This document shows positions 21,249-33,336 of a stretch of DNA of 64,000 nucleotides, piece after piece (position 1 is the stretch's first letter; each line of letters opens with the position of its first letter). The DNA is from Euryodendron excelsum. Its lineage: Eukaryota; Streptophyta; Magnoliopsida; Ericales; Pentaphylacaceae. The notes beneath the pieces are model-generated. The model did no database searches. It saw nothing but the letters and a program-made list of their open reading frames with translations, and was not told where the DNA came from. Location of the stretch: positions 25,013,001-25,077,000 of the forward strand of contig CM065388.1 of assembly GCA_033060915.1 (NCBI GenBank), read 5' to 3'. The position numbers and the translations under genes were made by a program.

Positions 21249-24200
21249 CGTCGCACTCAAATTTTTTGCACTCGAGAAATATACACACAAGCGGAAAAAA
21301 CACTATACTCTCTCGTTAGAATTCACCCTCCAAGAAGAGTGAGTGTGACTAAGTTTGAATTGAAAATTGGTTTGAATAAAGGGCTTTTAGAAAAACTTTG
21401 GAGTCGCCACCTAACTTGATTAAGGTGAATTAGATCACCTAAAACTAAGAATAATCCGAAGACTACACTTAGGGTGTTTGGAAAAGGTTTATGAAAATAC
21501 CACCTCAAGAGAGGGTTTTTAGGAAAACAGGTTGTTTGGCAACCTTTGGAAAACATTTAAGCCTTTTTTGAAAAATAACTCCATTTTTGGTCTTTGAAAT
21601 CAGTGATCCTAGGTTTGGAGGTTGGTTACGTGTAGGGAAGGGGCACTAAGCCATCACCCTATCCCGCTCTTTCGGTACCTACATCTCAATCTACCCTAGA
21701 TTCACCTATGAGAATCTATAACTAACTATAGTTCAATCCCATTTACTTTATAAAAGAATTTTTGAAAAGAAACTAACATGATGCATGATATGCATGTGCA
21801 AGAAAAGATATTTGGAAATAGATTTGAAAAGAGTTTGATTTGATTTGAAAAGAAAGAGATAGAAGCTTGAATTTGAGGATTGAAATTAAATTTGGAAATT
21901 GAAATTGAAGATTGAAAATAGGAATAGATCATGGAATTGGAAACTTGAAGAAAATTGTAGGATTGAAGATTGGAAAGAAATTGTAGAAATAGAATTTTCA
22001 TAAATGTTATGGAATTGGAAATTTGAAAAATGTGGAGACCGCACCCATAAGGGTTGCCTATGTATCCCTTTGGAGGAATCAGGTCAGTCGTAGTTCGGAC
22101 AAGAGTCCGATTGAAAATAGAATGTTGGATTGGAAGAAAGAGATTTTGATTGGAAAAATGATTTGATTTGAACTTAGAATTGAGGATTGAAAATTAGAAT
22201 TTAAAATTTTGGAATTGAAGAGATTGGATTTTGATTTGAAAAGATAGAACTTGGAACAAAGATTTAGACTTATTTTGGAAAGATGGAGGTTTAAGAAACC
22301 TAGACTTAGGAAAGAGACTTAGGAAAGATTTGACTCGACTTGAAAGGTTTAGGAGATTAGGAAAGATTGGATTTAGGAAACGTTTGAATTAGGAAAGGTT
22401 CAAATTAGGAAAGTGTCATCTTAGAAAAGTTTCGATTTGGAAAATTTCGTTTCAGGAAAGTTTTCGAAATAGGAAAGTTTCAACTTAGAAAAGTTTTGAC
22501 TTTAGGAGAGTTTCATTTTAAGAAAGGTTTTGAAAGAGGAATGGTTTTGAAAATAAGGAAGTTGTGAAAATAAAAAAGTTTTGAGTTTATAAAATTTTAA
22601 ATTTAGAAAGATTTGAAGTTTTAAGAAAGTTTTAGATTTAGAAAGTTTTAACTTAAGAAAGTTTTAAATTTAGAAAACTTTGAATTTGGAAAGATTTGAG
22701 ATTTAGAAAGTTTAAGATTTAGAAAGTTTTAGAGTTTTAGAATATCTTGAGATTAGGAAAGGTTTGAGTTTAAGAAAGGTTTGAAAACTTAATTTGGAAA
22801 GTTAAGATTTGGAAAGGGGTAGAATTAGGAAAAATTTGGAAGCTTAATGTTTAAGGAAAGATTTGAAAGCTTTAGGAAATTTATGGTTTAGGTAGATAGA
22901 AAATTAGGAGAGATTTGAATAAGGAAATATTAAAACTTTAAGTTTTAAAATTTAGGAAAGATTTTTATGTTCAAGTTTTGAAAACTTAAGATTTAGAAAA
23001 GTGGAGGATTAGGAAGGATTTAAATTAGGAAAGATTTGGACAAGGAAGGGTTAGGATTCCTATTTCCTAAAACAAGGGATTGGATTTTGTTTCTAAAAAA
23101 GAAGGTATGATTTTGTCTCCAAAAACGGAGGATAGGATCTAGTTTCCTAAATGAGAAGATTGGATTTGGTTTCCTAAAAGAAAGATGGGATTTGGCAAGG
23201 AATTGGAAAGGAAGGTTTTAGAAACCCTAGATTTGGAAGACTATAGTTTTGACGTAGAAAAGAGGTTTCGGAAATGTTTATAGTTTGGATGTGAAAAGGA
23301 AGATTTTCGAAACCTAGGTTTTAAGACAAGTTTAAAAACCATGTTTTTGGAAAGAAAATTAGGGTTTCCTAATCGTGGGTTCGAGGGCTTGACTTGGACT
23401 CTAAGGCAAGAGTTTTTAGAAAGTGTGTTTTTGGAAACAAGTTTTTGGAAGGAAAATCCTAGGGGGGAGTTTCTAGAAGGAAGATTTTGAAAAGAGAGTT
23501 TTTAGAAAGATTTTTAGAAGGAGATTGCTGGAAAGAGTTTTTAGAAAGTGTGTTTTGAAAAGAATTTTAGGAAGGAAGTTTTTGGAAAGTAAAACTTTTG
23601 AGAGAGTTTTGAAAATAAGATCTTGGAAGGAGATTGTTAGAGAGAGTTTTAGGAAAGAGATTTAGAAAGAATTTTCTAAGAAGGAAACCTAGGGAGTGTT
23701 TTCAGGAAAGTACATTTTGAAGAGAGCGTTTTGAGAAAGAGTTGAAAATAGAGTTTTTGAAAAATAGATTTTGGGAGGGAGTTTTTAAAAACAACTTTGG
23801 AAAGGAGAGTTTTAGGAAAGTATGTTGAAAAAGAGATTTTTAGGAAGAGATTTTTGAAACGAGAGTTTTTGAAAGGTATAAAAATGTCACACTTTTCTAA
23901 AGCAATTCTAACCATGAGAAGGCCAGAACCACTTTAAGAAAGTGGTTTTGAAAACAATAAGATTTGAAAATATGGACCGTAAAAGTCACTTTTAATGTAA
24001 CACTTTCCTAAAGTGATCCTAGCCATGAAAAAGCTAAAATCACCTTAGGATTGTGATTTTGAAAACATGTTTTTGAAAAGGAGATTTTGATGCAATTTTG
24101 AAAACAGATTTAATGCAAATTTTGAAAACGAGTTTAAAAACGATTTTTGAAAGATGCAAGATCATGATATGCACAATGCAAATTTGGGGTCGTAAACATA

Positions 24201-24998
24201 CAAGGTTAAGGTTTCACCACATAATCAAAGGGGCCGAACCCACGTGGTCTCTGGTTAGCCTAAAGGAAAGCCCCCGACACGGTGACTCTCCAATAGTCCA
24301 ATACTACACATGGACCGAGAATCTCCTTGTTTCAAGCATGCAAAGAAAAGGGGGGGGGCGAAAGAGATGGAGGATTAAAATAGAGAAAACTCAAGTGGGT
24401 TAGGAGAGAGAAGAGAAAGGGGACTTGGGGTCTCGTCCTGGTTGACAGGTTTAAAGGGACTTACCATTTCGAAGAGATTTTTTTTCAAAAATGTGCCGGA
24501 CTGTCTCGAGGAATAAACTATCTTGAGAGAGGGATTGGAATTGGAAAGGAGTCTTATCGTCTTTGGAAAGACATGCCTGATTTGGAACCGTCTCGAGTAA
24601 TAAACTATCTTGAAAGAGGGATTGGAATTGGAAAGGGGTCTTATCATCTTCGGAAAGACGCACCTGATTTAGAACTGTCTCGAGAAATAAACTGTCTCGA
24701 GAGAGGGATTGGAATTGGAAAGGGGTCTTATCGTCTTCGAAAAGACGCGCTTGATTTGGAACTATCTCGAGAATTAAACTGTCTCGAGAGAGAGATTAGA
24801 ATTGGAAAGGTGTGTTATCGTCTTGGAAAAGACGTGCCTGATTTGGACTTAGAGAGTTGGTTTGGATTGGAAAGGATAATGCCCCTAAGGGCATTTTAGT
24901 CTCTATTTGACTTGAGATTTAGACTTAGAAGTTGGTTTCTGGAATACTATATTGAAAGTAGAGTAAACTGTCGAGCGGTCAAAAATGGGGTGTTTACA
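21249..24998 (-). repeat. 3' LTR of element B, internally deleted
   Basis: Reverse orientation, with the TGTAAACACC start at 24998 and the U5 end at 21249. It is 3.75 kb instead of about 5 kb: near 24418 the pyrimidine-tract region joins directly to the U3 repeat region, removing the 157-bp units, palindromes, TATA box and telo-boxes. This LTR is therefore promoterless. Confidence 0.88.
24470..24860 (-). repeat. 86-bp dyad tandem repeat
   Basis: About four units with two dyads each (TCTCGAG pair and GTCTTCGGAAAGAC type) in the 3' LTR of element B. Confidence 0.8.
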
Positions 24999-25015
24999 GC
25001 TGCCCTTCTTTTTTT
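24999..25015 (-). other. Polypurine tract of element B
   Basis: Reverse-strand AAAAAAAGAAGGGCAGC directly precedes the TGTAAACACC terminus of the 3' LTR. It matches the tract at 8573-8594 and fixes the polarity of element B. Confidence 0.8.
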
Positions 25016-25155
25016 GTCTTTGCTTGTCAAAGACAGAAAACGATAAAAGTAAGAGTCCCATGTTGATCGCGAGGCAATCGGAGGGACGGGCGTTGGAAAT
25101 CTTTTGACAACGGGGGTCAAAAAATGGATGTTGGGCCTAAAAGGCCTTCGAAAAT

Positions 25156-25265
25156 GAGTTTGGGCGGGAAAGAGGGCAAAGCTGCCCAGAATTGGAAAGT
25201 GGCGCCACTAGGAGTGGCACCTTTGACAGAAATTGCTTGGCGCCTTTGCTAGTTGCGCCAGGCTT
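25156..25265 (+). promoter_or_regulatory. Candidate promoter block of antisense PMD gene (element B)
   Basis: TTTGGGCGGGAAA at 25158-25170 is an E2F-like site. It is followed by GGCGCCACTAGGAGTGGCACC (from about 25202) and a second GGCGCC...GCGCC pair (to about 25260). Same order and spacing as 8446-8341 in element A. It stands about 200 bp ahead of the predicted leader splice donor. Confidence 0.5.
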
Positions 25266-26367
25266 GGAGTTAAAACCAAAAATTTTCTGGTTCGAACAGC
25301 TGCGGCATTTTGGAGAGTGTTCACAAATCCGAGAGACTTTGCGTGAAAATCGACTTGAACCTTGAAGGGGCACTTCTTGGAGACCACGGGTGATTGCCAG
25401 AAGGAAACCACGTCGTCAGAAAAGTCGCCGGAAGAAAAGATTTCACCAGAGAACTTCCAAAAAGTGAGTTTTCAAATTTTGTTGATTTTGATGTGTAGAA
25501 CTTCGTTTGAATCATGTGAATAGTGGAAATTGATGTTTTGATGTGTTTTGAACATGATGGTGATATTATTTTTGCATTTTGGTGCTTATTTGATTGAATT
25601 TGAGTGACTTTTCATGATTATGCGAAGAAGATTTTCTACAGGAATAGTGAATTTGTTCCTACAGACTTGGGCATTGGGTTTTCTGCATTGGGTTTTCTAG
25701 CTATATTTTTTGTGCAATGTGCCTTAGAAAAATGTGTTTAACAACTGTGTGAAGTTTCGTGATTTTTTGAAAACTCGGTGAATTTTTTATTTTTTGAAAA
25801 ATAGGAAAATACTTAAAAAATTTAGAAAAATGAGAAAACTTAAGAAATTGATGGGATTTTTAGAGTTTAAAATTCGAAAAATGTAGGAATATTTTTGGAA
25901 AACATTTCAAGAATTTTCAGGAATTTTAGGACATTTTTGAAAACCATGGATTTATTGAAAAAATATAACTTGTGTTTTGAAAATTTTTAAAAATTGAAAA
26001 GTGTGCACGAGTGCTAATGTCATGTGATTGTGACAAAGTGAAGTGCACGTTTTGTGTTTTGTGTTGATGTCATGGGTGTTGTAGGGGTTATTTTTGAACA
26101 GGACTCTGCCAAAATTTTAGAAATTAGGGGAAGAGTTAAAAAAAATTTTTAAAAGTAAAATCTTTTTGAAGGAAAAAGATAGAAAACCCTTGAGATTTGA
26201 TTTGAAGTTGGAAAATCAAAATGTGTACGTAGGAAATTTGTTTTGACTGGTCATTTCAAACTTATTTTGTTTTTTTTTTTTTATGTTGGCTTTTGATTTT
26301 ATTTCACTATTATTTTAACTGTATACCTAGTATATTAACACCTCTTACCTTGGCTTACCTTTTCAAG
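25266..26367 (+). other. 5' untranslated exon and leader intron of the element B PMD gene
   Basis: Donor AAAAAGTGAGTTTTC with GT at 25464; acceptor CTTACCTTTTCAAG ending at 26367, directly before the ATG. The predicted intron is 904 bp, matching 878 bp in element A. It contains a T-run near 26270-26281. Confidence 0.5.
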
Positions 26368-27499
26368 ATGGCAGATTCAGGTGATGACGGTTCTGAGAGG
26401 AGGCGCTGCTCAGGGAGGGTGGCTCGAACAGATTCTACTGGCGGCTCTAGTCGATCTGGAGGTAGTCAACGATCTACCGGACGATCCTCCTCCAGTCAGA
26501 GTGGGCAGGGGAGTAGGCTACCTGTCAACCCTTTTCCTCAGGTTGAGCAGGCTTTCGCAGAGGAGATTGGTGCCAAGGAGGAGGTACTGAGCTCTGGGGA
26601 TCAGGTGACCAGTTATAGGAGAGCTTCCTCCAGGCACAGGCAAACGGATGCCGACTTGGGAGATCTACAGATACCAGACGTTCCACCTCTTGAGGATCTG
26701 TCTTACCACCCTAATGTATACTCCAGACAGCATTTGCCCCCTCCACGGGTACATGCAGCTTTCAGAGGGGCTGTTCATCAGGTCTTTGTGACTATGCAGC
26801 GGGCTGCTCCATCATACCGCGCCTTCTTGGCGGAGATCGGATTCGGCGCCTTCATGGGATTACAGGCTAATTGCTTGAACCGGCATTTGGTACTGGCACT
26901 TGTTGAGAGGTGGTTTGGGGAGACCGGGACCTTTCATTTCGTCGGCTTTGAGTTAGGTTCCACTCCTTTGGATTGGGCGATTAGTACAGGGTTCTCTTTT
27001 GTCGGCTAGCAGATCACCCTGCATCTAGTCAGTAGGGACGAGGCCTGTTTGCTGTTAGACTTGCCTCCTCCTGAGCGTTCTGCCTTTCCAGTCTCTTGGC
27101 TCAGTCAGGATGACCGCACCTTTGTGTTAAGCCATCGCCTGCCCGGCGGGACATTATGAGACAGCGACTTGTTCTGTACATCATTTTTAGTTGCAAGTGC
27201 AACAACAACAAGTCGCTCGTGCCATGTCGGTTGGTGAGTATAGTAGCCGATCTTAGAGCTTTATCTGAGCTGGACTTTGGTCGATGCGGGTTCGGACTGT
27301 AAGCACCCCATTTTTGACCGCTCGGCAGTCTACACTCCGTCCAGACTTGTTTTCAAGTCATTGTGGGCATATTCCTATCGAAACCAATTCTCTAGGTCCA
27401 AATCTCATCTGTCCATCGCTTCGCGGGCCTGTCAAGCCCAAATAGAGGCAAAATGACCAAAATGCCCTTAAAGGCATTGTCTTTTCCTTTCTGATTCCA

Positions 27500-28110
27500 A
27501 TCCCACTCTCGAGACAGTTTATTTCTCGAGACGGTTCCAATCCCAGGCATGTTTCCTCGAAGGCGATAAGTCCCCTTTCCAATCCCTCTCTCGAGACAGT
27601 TTATTCCTTAAGATGGTTCCAATCCCAGGCACGTCTCTTTTGAGACGATAAGTCCCCTTTCCAATCCCACTCTCGAGATAGTTTATTCCTCGAGACGGTT
27701 CCAATCCAAGCACGTCTCCTCGGAGGCGATAAGTCTCCTTTCCAATCCCTCTCTCGAGACAATTTATTCCTCAAGACGGTTCCAACCCAGGCACGTCTCC
27801 TCGGAGACGATAAGTCCCCTTTCCAACCCCTCTCTTGAGACAGTTTATTCCTCGAGACAGTTCCAATCCAGGCACATCTTTTCGGAGATGGTAAGAACCC
27901 TTTTCAATCCCTCTCTCGAGACAGTTTATTCCTCGAGACGGTTCTAACCCAGGCACGTCTTTTCGAAGACGGTAAGGCCCCTTTCCAATCCCATTCTCGA
28001 GACAGTTTATTCATTAAAACGGTTCCAATCCCAGGCACGTCTCCTCGGAGGCGATAAGTCCCCTTTCCAATCCCTCTCTCAAGACAGTTTATTCCTCGAG
28101 ACGGTCCGAG
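27500..28110 (+). repeat. 81-bp dyad tandem repeat, eight units
   Basis: Units centred on GACAGTTTATTCCTCGAGACGG near 27517, 27595, 27675, 27757, 27838, 27918, 28001 and 28084. Each has a second dyad such as CGTCTCCTCGGAGACG. Both arms of that dyad vary together between units. Confidence 0.88.
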
Positions 28111-28339
28111 TAGCGAAACTACTCACAAAACCATTAGAGTAGCAGAAATACTCACAAATAGGTCGATATAGGGAATTGCCAATAAACCCCTGTGTCACAA
28201 CGACCACCGTCAAAGTGGCGGAAACACTCAAAACCCAGGTCGACACTAGTGTTTGTTAGCCACTTCTGTGAAAAATGACCAAACCGACCTTTGGACCTTT
28301 TCTGAGACTTTCGGTCAAGATGACCATTTTGCCCCTAGG

Positions 28340-28870
28340 CATCCAAACGCCCTGGGAACCACACCGACTATGGGTATCAAACCGGTAACCTCCCGAGAAT
28401 ACTTCCTATAGTATTCTCAATTCTCCTCTACCTTTCCGGATCATTCCGAGTCAGTCCCGGCCAACCCGGTACAAAATGACCGTTTTGCCCTTGGTGGGCC
28501 GATCTCCTTTTTCGACCACACCGCCTCTGGGTATCAAACTGGTAATCCTTTAAGATTACTTCTTATAGTATTCTCAACCTCCCTTTACCTTTCCGGATCA
28601 TTCCGAGTCAGTTCCGGCCAACCCAGTACAAAATGACTGTTTTGCCCCTAGTGGGCCAGTCTCCTTTTTCGACCACACCGGCTCTGGGTATCAAACCAGT
28701 AACCTCCTGAGACTACTTTTTATAGTGTTATCAACCTCTTTTTACCTTTTTGGATCATTCTGAGTCAGTTCCGGCCAACCCGGTACGAAATGACCGTTTT
28801 GCCTCTGGTGGGCTGGTCTCCTTTTCTGACCACGCCGGCTCTAGAAATCAAACCGGCAACCTTTGGGAAC
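28340..28870 (+). repeat. 157-bp tandem repeat, four units
   Basis: CCGGCTCTGGGTATCAAACC-type cores at about 28365, 28521, 28678 and 28835. Units also contain AAAATGACCGTTTTGCCCC and TTCCGAGTCAGTTCCGG. Copy number differs between LTRs (two to four). Confidence 0.85.
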
Positions 28871-29186
28871 ATTCTGAATGGACAATCCAAGTCTATCCCG
28901 GCAGTTTTCCAGTCCGATTGACTGTTTTGCCCCTAAAGGCCCAGTCAACCTTTCCGACACATCTTATCCTTACTTTTCAAGTCAAATACCTCCAGGACAC
29001 TGTTTTAAGTGTTCCTGCTCCTTTTCGGGTTTTCGGGTCATTCCCGGCTCCTCCAAATCATTCCCGAACTTTCCAAAGCCACTCCTAGTAAAGCTAGGCT
29101 AAAAATTGCATGGTAGTCACTAGTACAGGCGCCCAAATCTAGTCAAAGATACGATGCTTGCCGATTTTAAACATTTCCTAAATGGC

Positions 29187-29308
29187 TGGCGCCACTAGTA
29201 GTGGCGCCAAGCCAAAAAATGGTCTGGCGCCACTCCTAGTAGTGCCAGTGTAAACTTTGGCCTAGCGCCACTGCAACAGGCGCCAGTGTTGTCCAACCTC
29301 TATAAATA
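29187..29308 (+). promoter_or_regulatory. LTR core promoter, solo LTR 27298-32470
   Basis: A perfect 23-bp palindrome at 29187-29209 (arms TGGCGCCACTA around one G) and further GGCGCC dyads to about 29285 are followed by TATAAATA at 29301-29308. This is the best preserved promoter of the set. Confidence 0.78.
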
Positions 29309-29384
29309 CAGAGCCTCATTCAATGTGAAAAGGATCCGCAAATTCAACCTAAAAATCATATAATTCAATATACAGAGCTCGAGC

Positions 29385-29480
29385 ACCTCCTAAACCCTAG
29401 CTTCCCTAGGTTTTCCAAACCCTAGCCACTATACACTAAACCCTAGCCTCCTATACACTCCTATACATCCCCATACACTT
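29385..29480 (+). promoter_or_regulatory. Telo-box cluster in LTR leader
   Basis: Several AAACCCTAG copies (for example near 29392, 29418 and 29438), 90-140 bases after the TATA box. Telo-boxes are known leader elements of plant growth-related genes. They recur in the other LTRs (10490-10540, 53240-53310, 59905-59965). Confidence 0.55.
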
Positions 29481-32400
29481 ATACACTAACCTTCAACCCT
29501 CCTTCGAAGAGTTGAAGAGTTGTAATTTGAAGTTTGAAGCTTGAAGACAACTCTTGAAGATTGAAGGTGAAGATCAAGACGAAGACCGAAAACCGAAGAC
29601 AAACAAGGCGTGCAAAATAACAAGACGTATGGTAGGCTCCCCATTTAAATTTCCGCACTTTCCCCCCTCTCTCTTCTCTCTCCTAATCCACTTGGGTTTT
29701 CTCTATTTTAATCCCCCATATCTTTCCCCCTCTTTCTTTGCATGCTTGAAACAAGGGGATTCCCGGTCCATGTGTTGGATTGGGCTATTGGAGAGTCACC
29801 GTGTCGAGGGCTTTCTTCTAGTCTAACCAGAGACCACGTGGGTCCGGCCCCCTTGATTATGTGGTGAAGCCTTAGCCTTGTATATTCACGACCCCAAAAT
29901 TGCATTGTGTATATCATGATCTTTTATCTTCCAAAAACCGTTTTCAAAGTTGTTTTTCAAATCGTTTTTAAACTTGTTTTCAAAATTGCATCAAAATCTC
30001 TTTTTCAAAATATTTCTTTACACCTTCTAAAAACTCTCCTTTCAAAAAGTCTTTCTTCCTAAAAATCTCTCTTTTCAACATACTTTCCTAAAAATCACCC
30101 CTCCAAATTTGTTTTCAAAAACTCCCTCCAAAATCTATTTTTCAAAACTCCCTTCTTCAACTCCTTTCCGAAACTCTTTCCCCTCAAAATTCACTTTCTA
30201 AAAACACTCCCTAAATTCACTTTCCTAAAAAACTCTCTCTAACAATCTCCTTCCAAAAATCTTCCTAAAAAACTCTCTTTCCAAAATCTTCCTTCTAGAA
30301 ACTCTCCTCTCTAGGATTTCCTTCCAAAATCTTTGTCTCCAAAAGCACACTTTTTAAAAACTCCTTCTCTCCAAAAATCTTTCCAAAAACTCTCTTTTCA
30401 AATTCACTTTCCAAAAACTCCTCCCTAGGATTCCCTTCTAGAAAACCTTCGTTTCCAAAAACGCGCTTTCTAAAAACCCTTTCCTTGGAGCCCAAGTCAA
30501 GCCCTAGAACCCACGATTAGGAAACCCTAATTTTCTTTCCCAAAACATGATTTTCAAACTTTGCCCCAAACCTAGGTTTCCAAAATCTCTTGTTTTCACA
30601 CCCAAAACTATACATGTTTTCAAAACCTATTTTTTACGTTGAAACTATAATTTTCCGAATCTAGGGTTTCTAGAAACATCCCTTTCCAAATCCTTGCCAA
30701 GCCCTATCTTCCCTTTAGGAAACTAAATCTAATTTACCCGTTTAGGAAACTAGATCCTATCCTCCATTTTTGGAAACAAAATCAAACCTTCCCTTTTAGA
30801 AACAAAATCCAGTCCCTTCCCAATCCAACTCTTTCCTAATTCGAATCCTTCCTAAGCTTCTCCTTTCCTAAATCCTAAGTTTCCAAAACTTGAACATAAA
30901 AATCTTTCCTAAATTTTAAAACTCAATTTTCACATCCTTCCTAACTCCACTCCTTCCTAATTCTACCCCCTTTCCAAATCTCAACTTTCCAAATCTAATT
31001 TTTCAAACCTTTTCTAAATTCAAACCTTTCCTAATTTCAAGATTTTCTAAAACTCAAACTCTAAAACTCTCTAAATCTTAAACTTTTCAAATTTCAAATC
31101 TTTCCAAATTCTAAGCTTTCCAAATTCAAAACTTTCTTAACTTAAAACTTTCTAAATTCTAAGTCTTTCTTAAACTAAAATTTTCCTAATTCAAAACATT
31201 TCTAAATTCAATACTTTCCCATTTCAAAACTTTCCTAAACCTAAAACTTTCCTAAATTCAAAACTTTCTTAATTTGAAACTTTCGACAAATGAAATTTTC
31301 TTAATTCAAAGCTTTCCTAATTTGGAACTTTCCTAATTTGAACATTTCCTAAATCCAATTCTTCCTAATTTCCTAAATCTTCCAAGCCGAGTCAAATCTT
31401 TCCTAAGTCTCTTCTCTTTCCTAAGTCTAGTTTTCCTAAACCTTCGTCTTTTCAAAATAAGTCTAAGTCTCTCTCTTCCAAGTTTGATCTCTTCAAATCA
31501 AAATTCAATATTTTCAATTCTAAAATTCCTAATTCCAATTTTCAATCCTCCATTCAAAGTTCAATCTCTCAATCTTCTACTTTCAATTTCCATTTCAATT
31601 CCTTCTTTCAAATCAACTCTTCCATTTTCAATTGGACTCCGGTCCAAACTACGACTGACCTGATTCCCCCAAAGGGATACTTAGGCAACCTTCATAGGTG
31701 CGGTCACAACACTTTTCAAACTTTCAATTCCACCCTCATGGGTGCGGTCTCCACATTTTTCAAATCCCAAATTCCAATCTATCTTCAAAATTTCTATTTT
31801 CAAATTTCTATTTCCAAATTTTCAAACTTTTCATTTTCAATTCCATCTCTTCAAATCTATTTTCAAATCAAATCAATTTCAAATCAATTTATTTCCAAAT
31901 CTATTTTTCAATTCTCCTAACTTACACTTGCATATCATGCATCATGTTAGCTTTCAAACATTATTTTTCAAAGTGGATAAGATTGAACATATGTTAATTA
32001 AAGACTCTCATAGGTGAATCTAGGGTAGATTGACATGTAGGTACCGAAAGGGCGGGGTAGAGTGATGGCTTAGTGCATCTTCCCTACACGTAACCAACCT
32101 CCGAACCTAGAATTACTGACTTCAAAGACCAAAAAGGAGTTATTTTCCAACAAGGGCTTAATTATTTTTCAAAGGTTGCCAAGCAACCCGTTTTCCTAAA
32201 AAAACCCTCTCTTGAGGAGATATTTTCAAATCGTTTTCCAAAACCCTAAGTGTAGCCTTCGGATTATTCTTAGTTTTTAGGTGATCCAACTCACCTTAAT
32301 CAAGTTAGGTGGTGACTCCGAATCTTTTTCAAAAGCCCTTTATTCAAATCAATTTTCAATTTAAACCTAGTCGCACTCATTCTTCTAGGAGGGTGAGTTC

Positions 32401-33336
32401 TAATGAGAGAGTACAGCATTTTTCCCGCTTGTGTGAGTATTCCTCAAGTGCGAAAAATCTGGGCGCCACACGGACTTCTTCTCGTTGGGGCAGCATGACT
32501 AGTTTTTGGCCTTTCCTTGTCTGGTGGAGTTAAGAGTACCTTCCTGTTCGTCGCCCTGCAGTTGTTGAGGATGACCTCTTTCCTCATGCCTTGAGGTGGG
32601 CTCGTGACCGGGTAGCCCAGCGATCGGAGATTACTGACTTTGTGATGCTCCTGGGTAACCTAGAGCTGATTAAGGCGAGGGATGTGACCTGGCAGCCCTT
32701 TGTTGGATCAGTCCATTATGAGATAGTCTGGTATTTGGTCCCGTTGTCCTTGTCGAGAGCTGCTTTTCTCAGTGATGACACTTGGGAGTCCTATCTTGGA
32801 GAGCGACACTGGCGGTAGTTTCATGAGGAGTTCGGACCAGCAAGAGCTCCGCCAGAGTATATGTTTGGAGCCTTGGTGGTGGGAGTGCTTATCCCTTATC
32901 AGGAGTGTCAGCAAGGTGCCGAGTTCTTGCTTCCTCCGGATACAGATTATGTTGCACACGTTGGGGCTCATTCGGTCGGTGCCTTCACCCGGTTTGAGGT
33001 AGTAATCGGTGGGTACGCTGTTGGCCAGGAGGTGGTTGACTTGTGGCACCGAGCAGGAGGATATGAGAGACCAAAGAGATCAGTACCAGATGGAGCGGGA
33101 TCAGTACCAGGCCGAGGTAGCTTCCCTGACAGCTCGGTTATCTCAGCTAGGTGGTGGGGGGGTGAGTTATTCTTTCTTTGCTTTTTCTTGCTCTGCTGTT
33201 GCTTAGTTCTTTTTGTATGCAGCTGATTTCGGTTCTATCTTCCCTACAGGATGGCGGTGCTTCAAGTAATTATCCCCCTCCTCCGATGCCGAGTTTCGGG
33301 GATTTTGATCCAGATGATATTGACTTTGACCTGTGA

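Larger units (their letters stand above)
27293..32475 (+). mobile_element. Solo LTR inside element B PMD gene
   Basis: LTR 27298-32470 (5173 bp), TGTAAGCACCCC to GGCGCCACA, flanked by a perfect duplication CGGAC at 27293-27297 and 32471-32475. Removing it restores the PMD sequence, as shown by element A around 6325-6345. This is the deepest nesting level (C contains B contains this LTR). Confidence 0.95.
26368..33336 (+). pseudogene. Antisense PMD gene of element B, split by a solo LTR
   Basis: Part 1 is 26368-27297 and part 2 is 32476-33336; the solo LTR and its target duplicate lie between. The start is MADSGDDGSERRR, followed by Ser/Gly-rich sequence, VFVTMQRAAPSYRAF, WFGETGTFHFVGFELGSTP and LDWAISTGFSF, a PMD pattern. 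Part 2 carries DVTWQPFVGSVHY, LVPLSLSRAAFL and DLWHRAGG, then a short coiled coil (QMERDQYQAEVASLTARLSQL region, positions about 33075-33150). An 88-bp intron (33162-33249, GTGAGT...TACAG) is followed by an exon for a Pro-rich, acidic end (DFDPDDIDFDL) and TGA. Further damage: TAG at 27007-27009, a one-base deletion near 27125, TAG at 32818-32820 and a small deletion before the coil. About 567 codons without intron and insertion. Confidence 0.8.

Noticed and set aside
25000..26367. Possible separate small gene between LTR and PMD in element B
   Set aside because: No conserved reading frame with element A; sequence fits promoter, untranslated exon and intron of the PMD gene.
27500..28110. Regularly spaced dyad repeats that might suggest a CRISPR array
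   Set aside because: The intervals between dyads are themselves repeated, there are no unique spacers or cas genes, and the context is a plant LTR.
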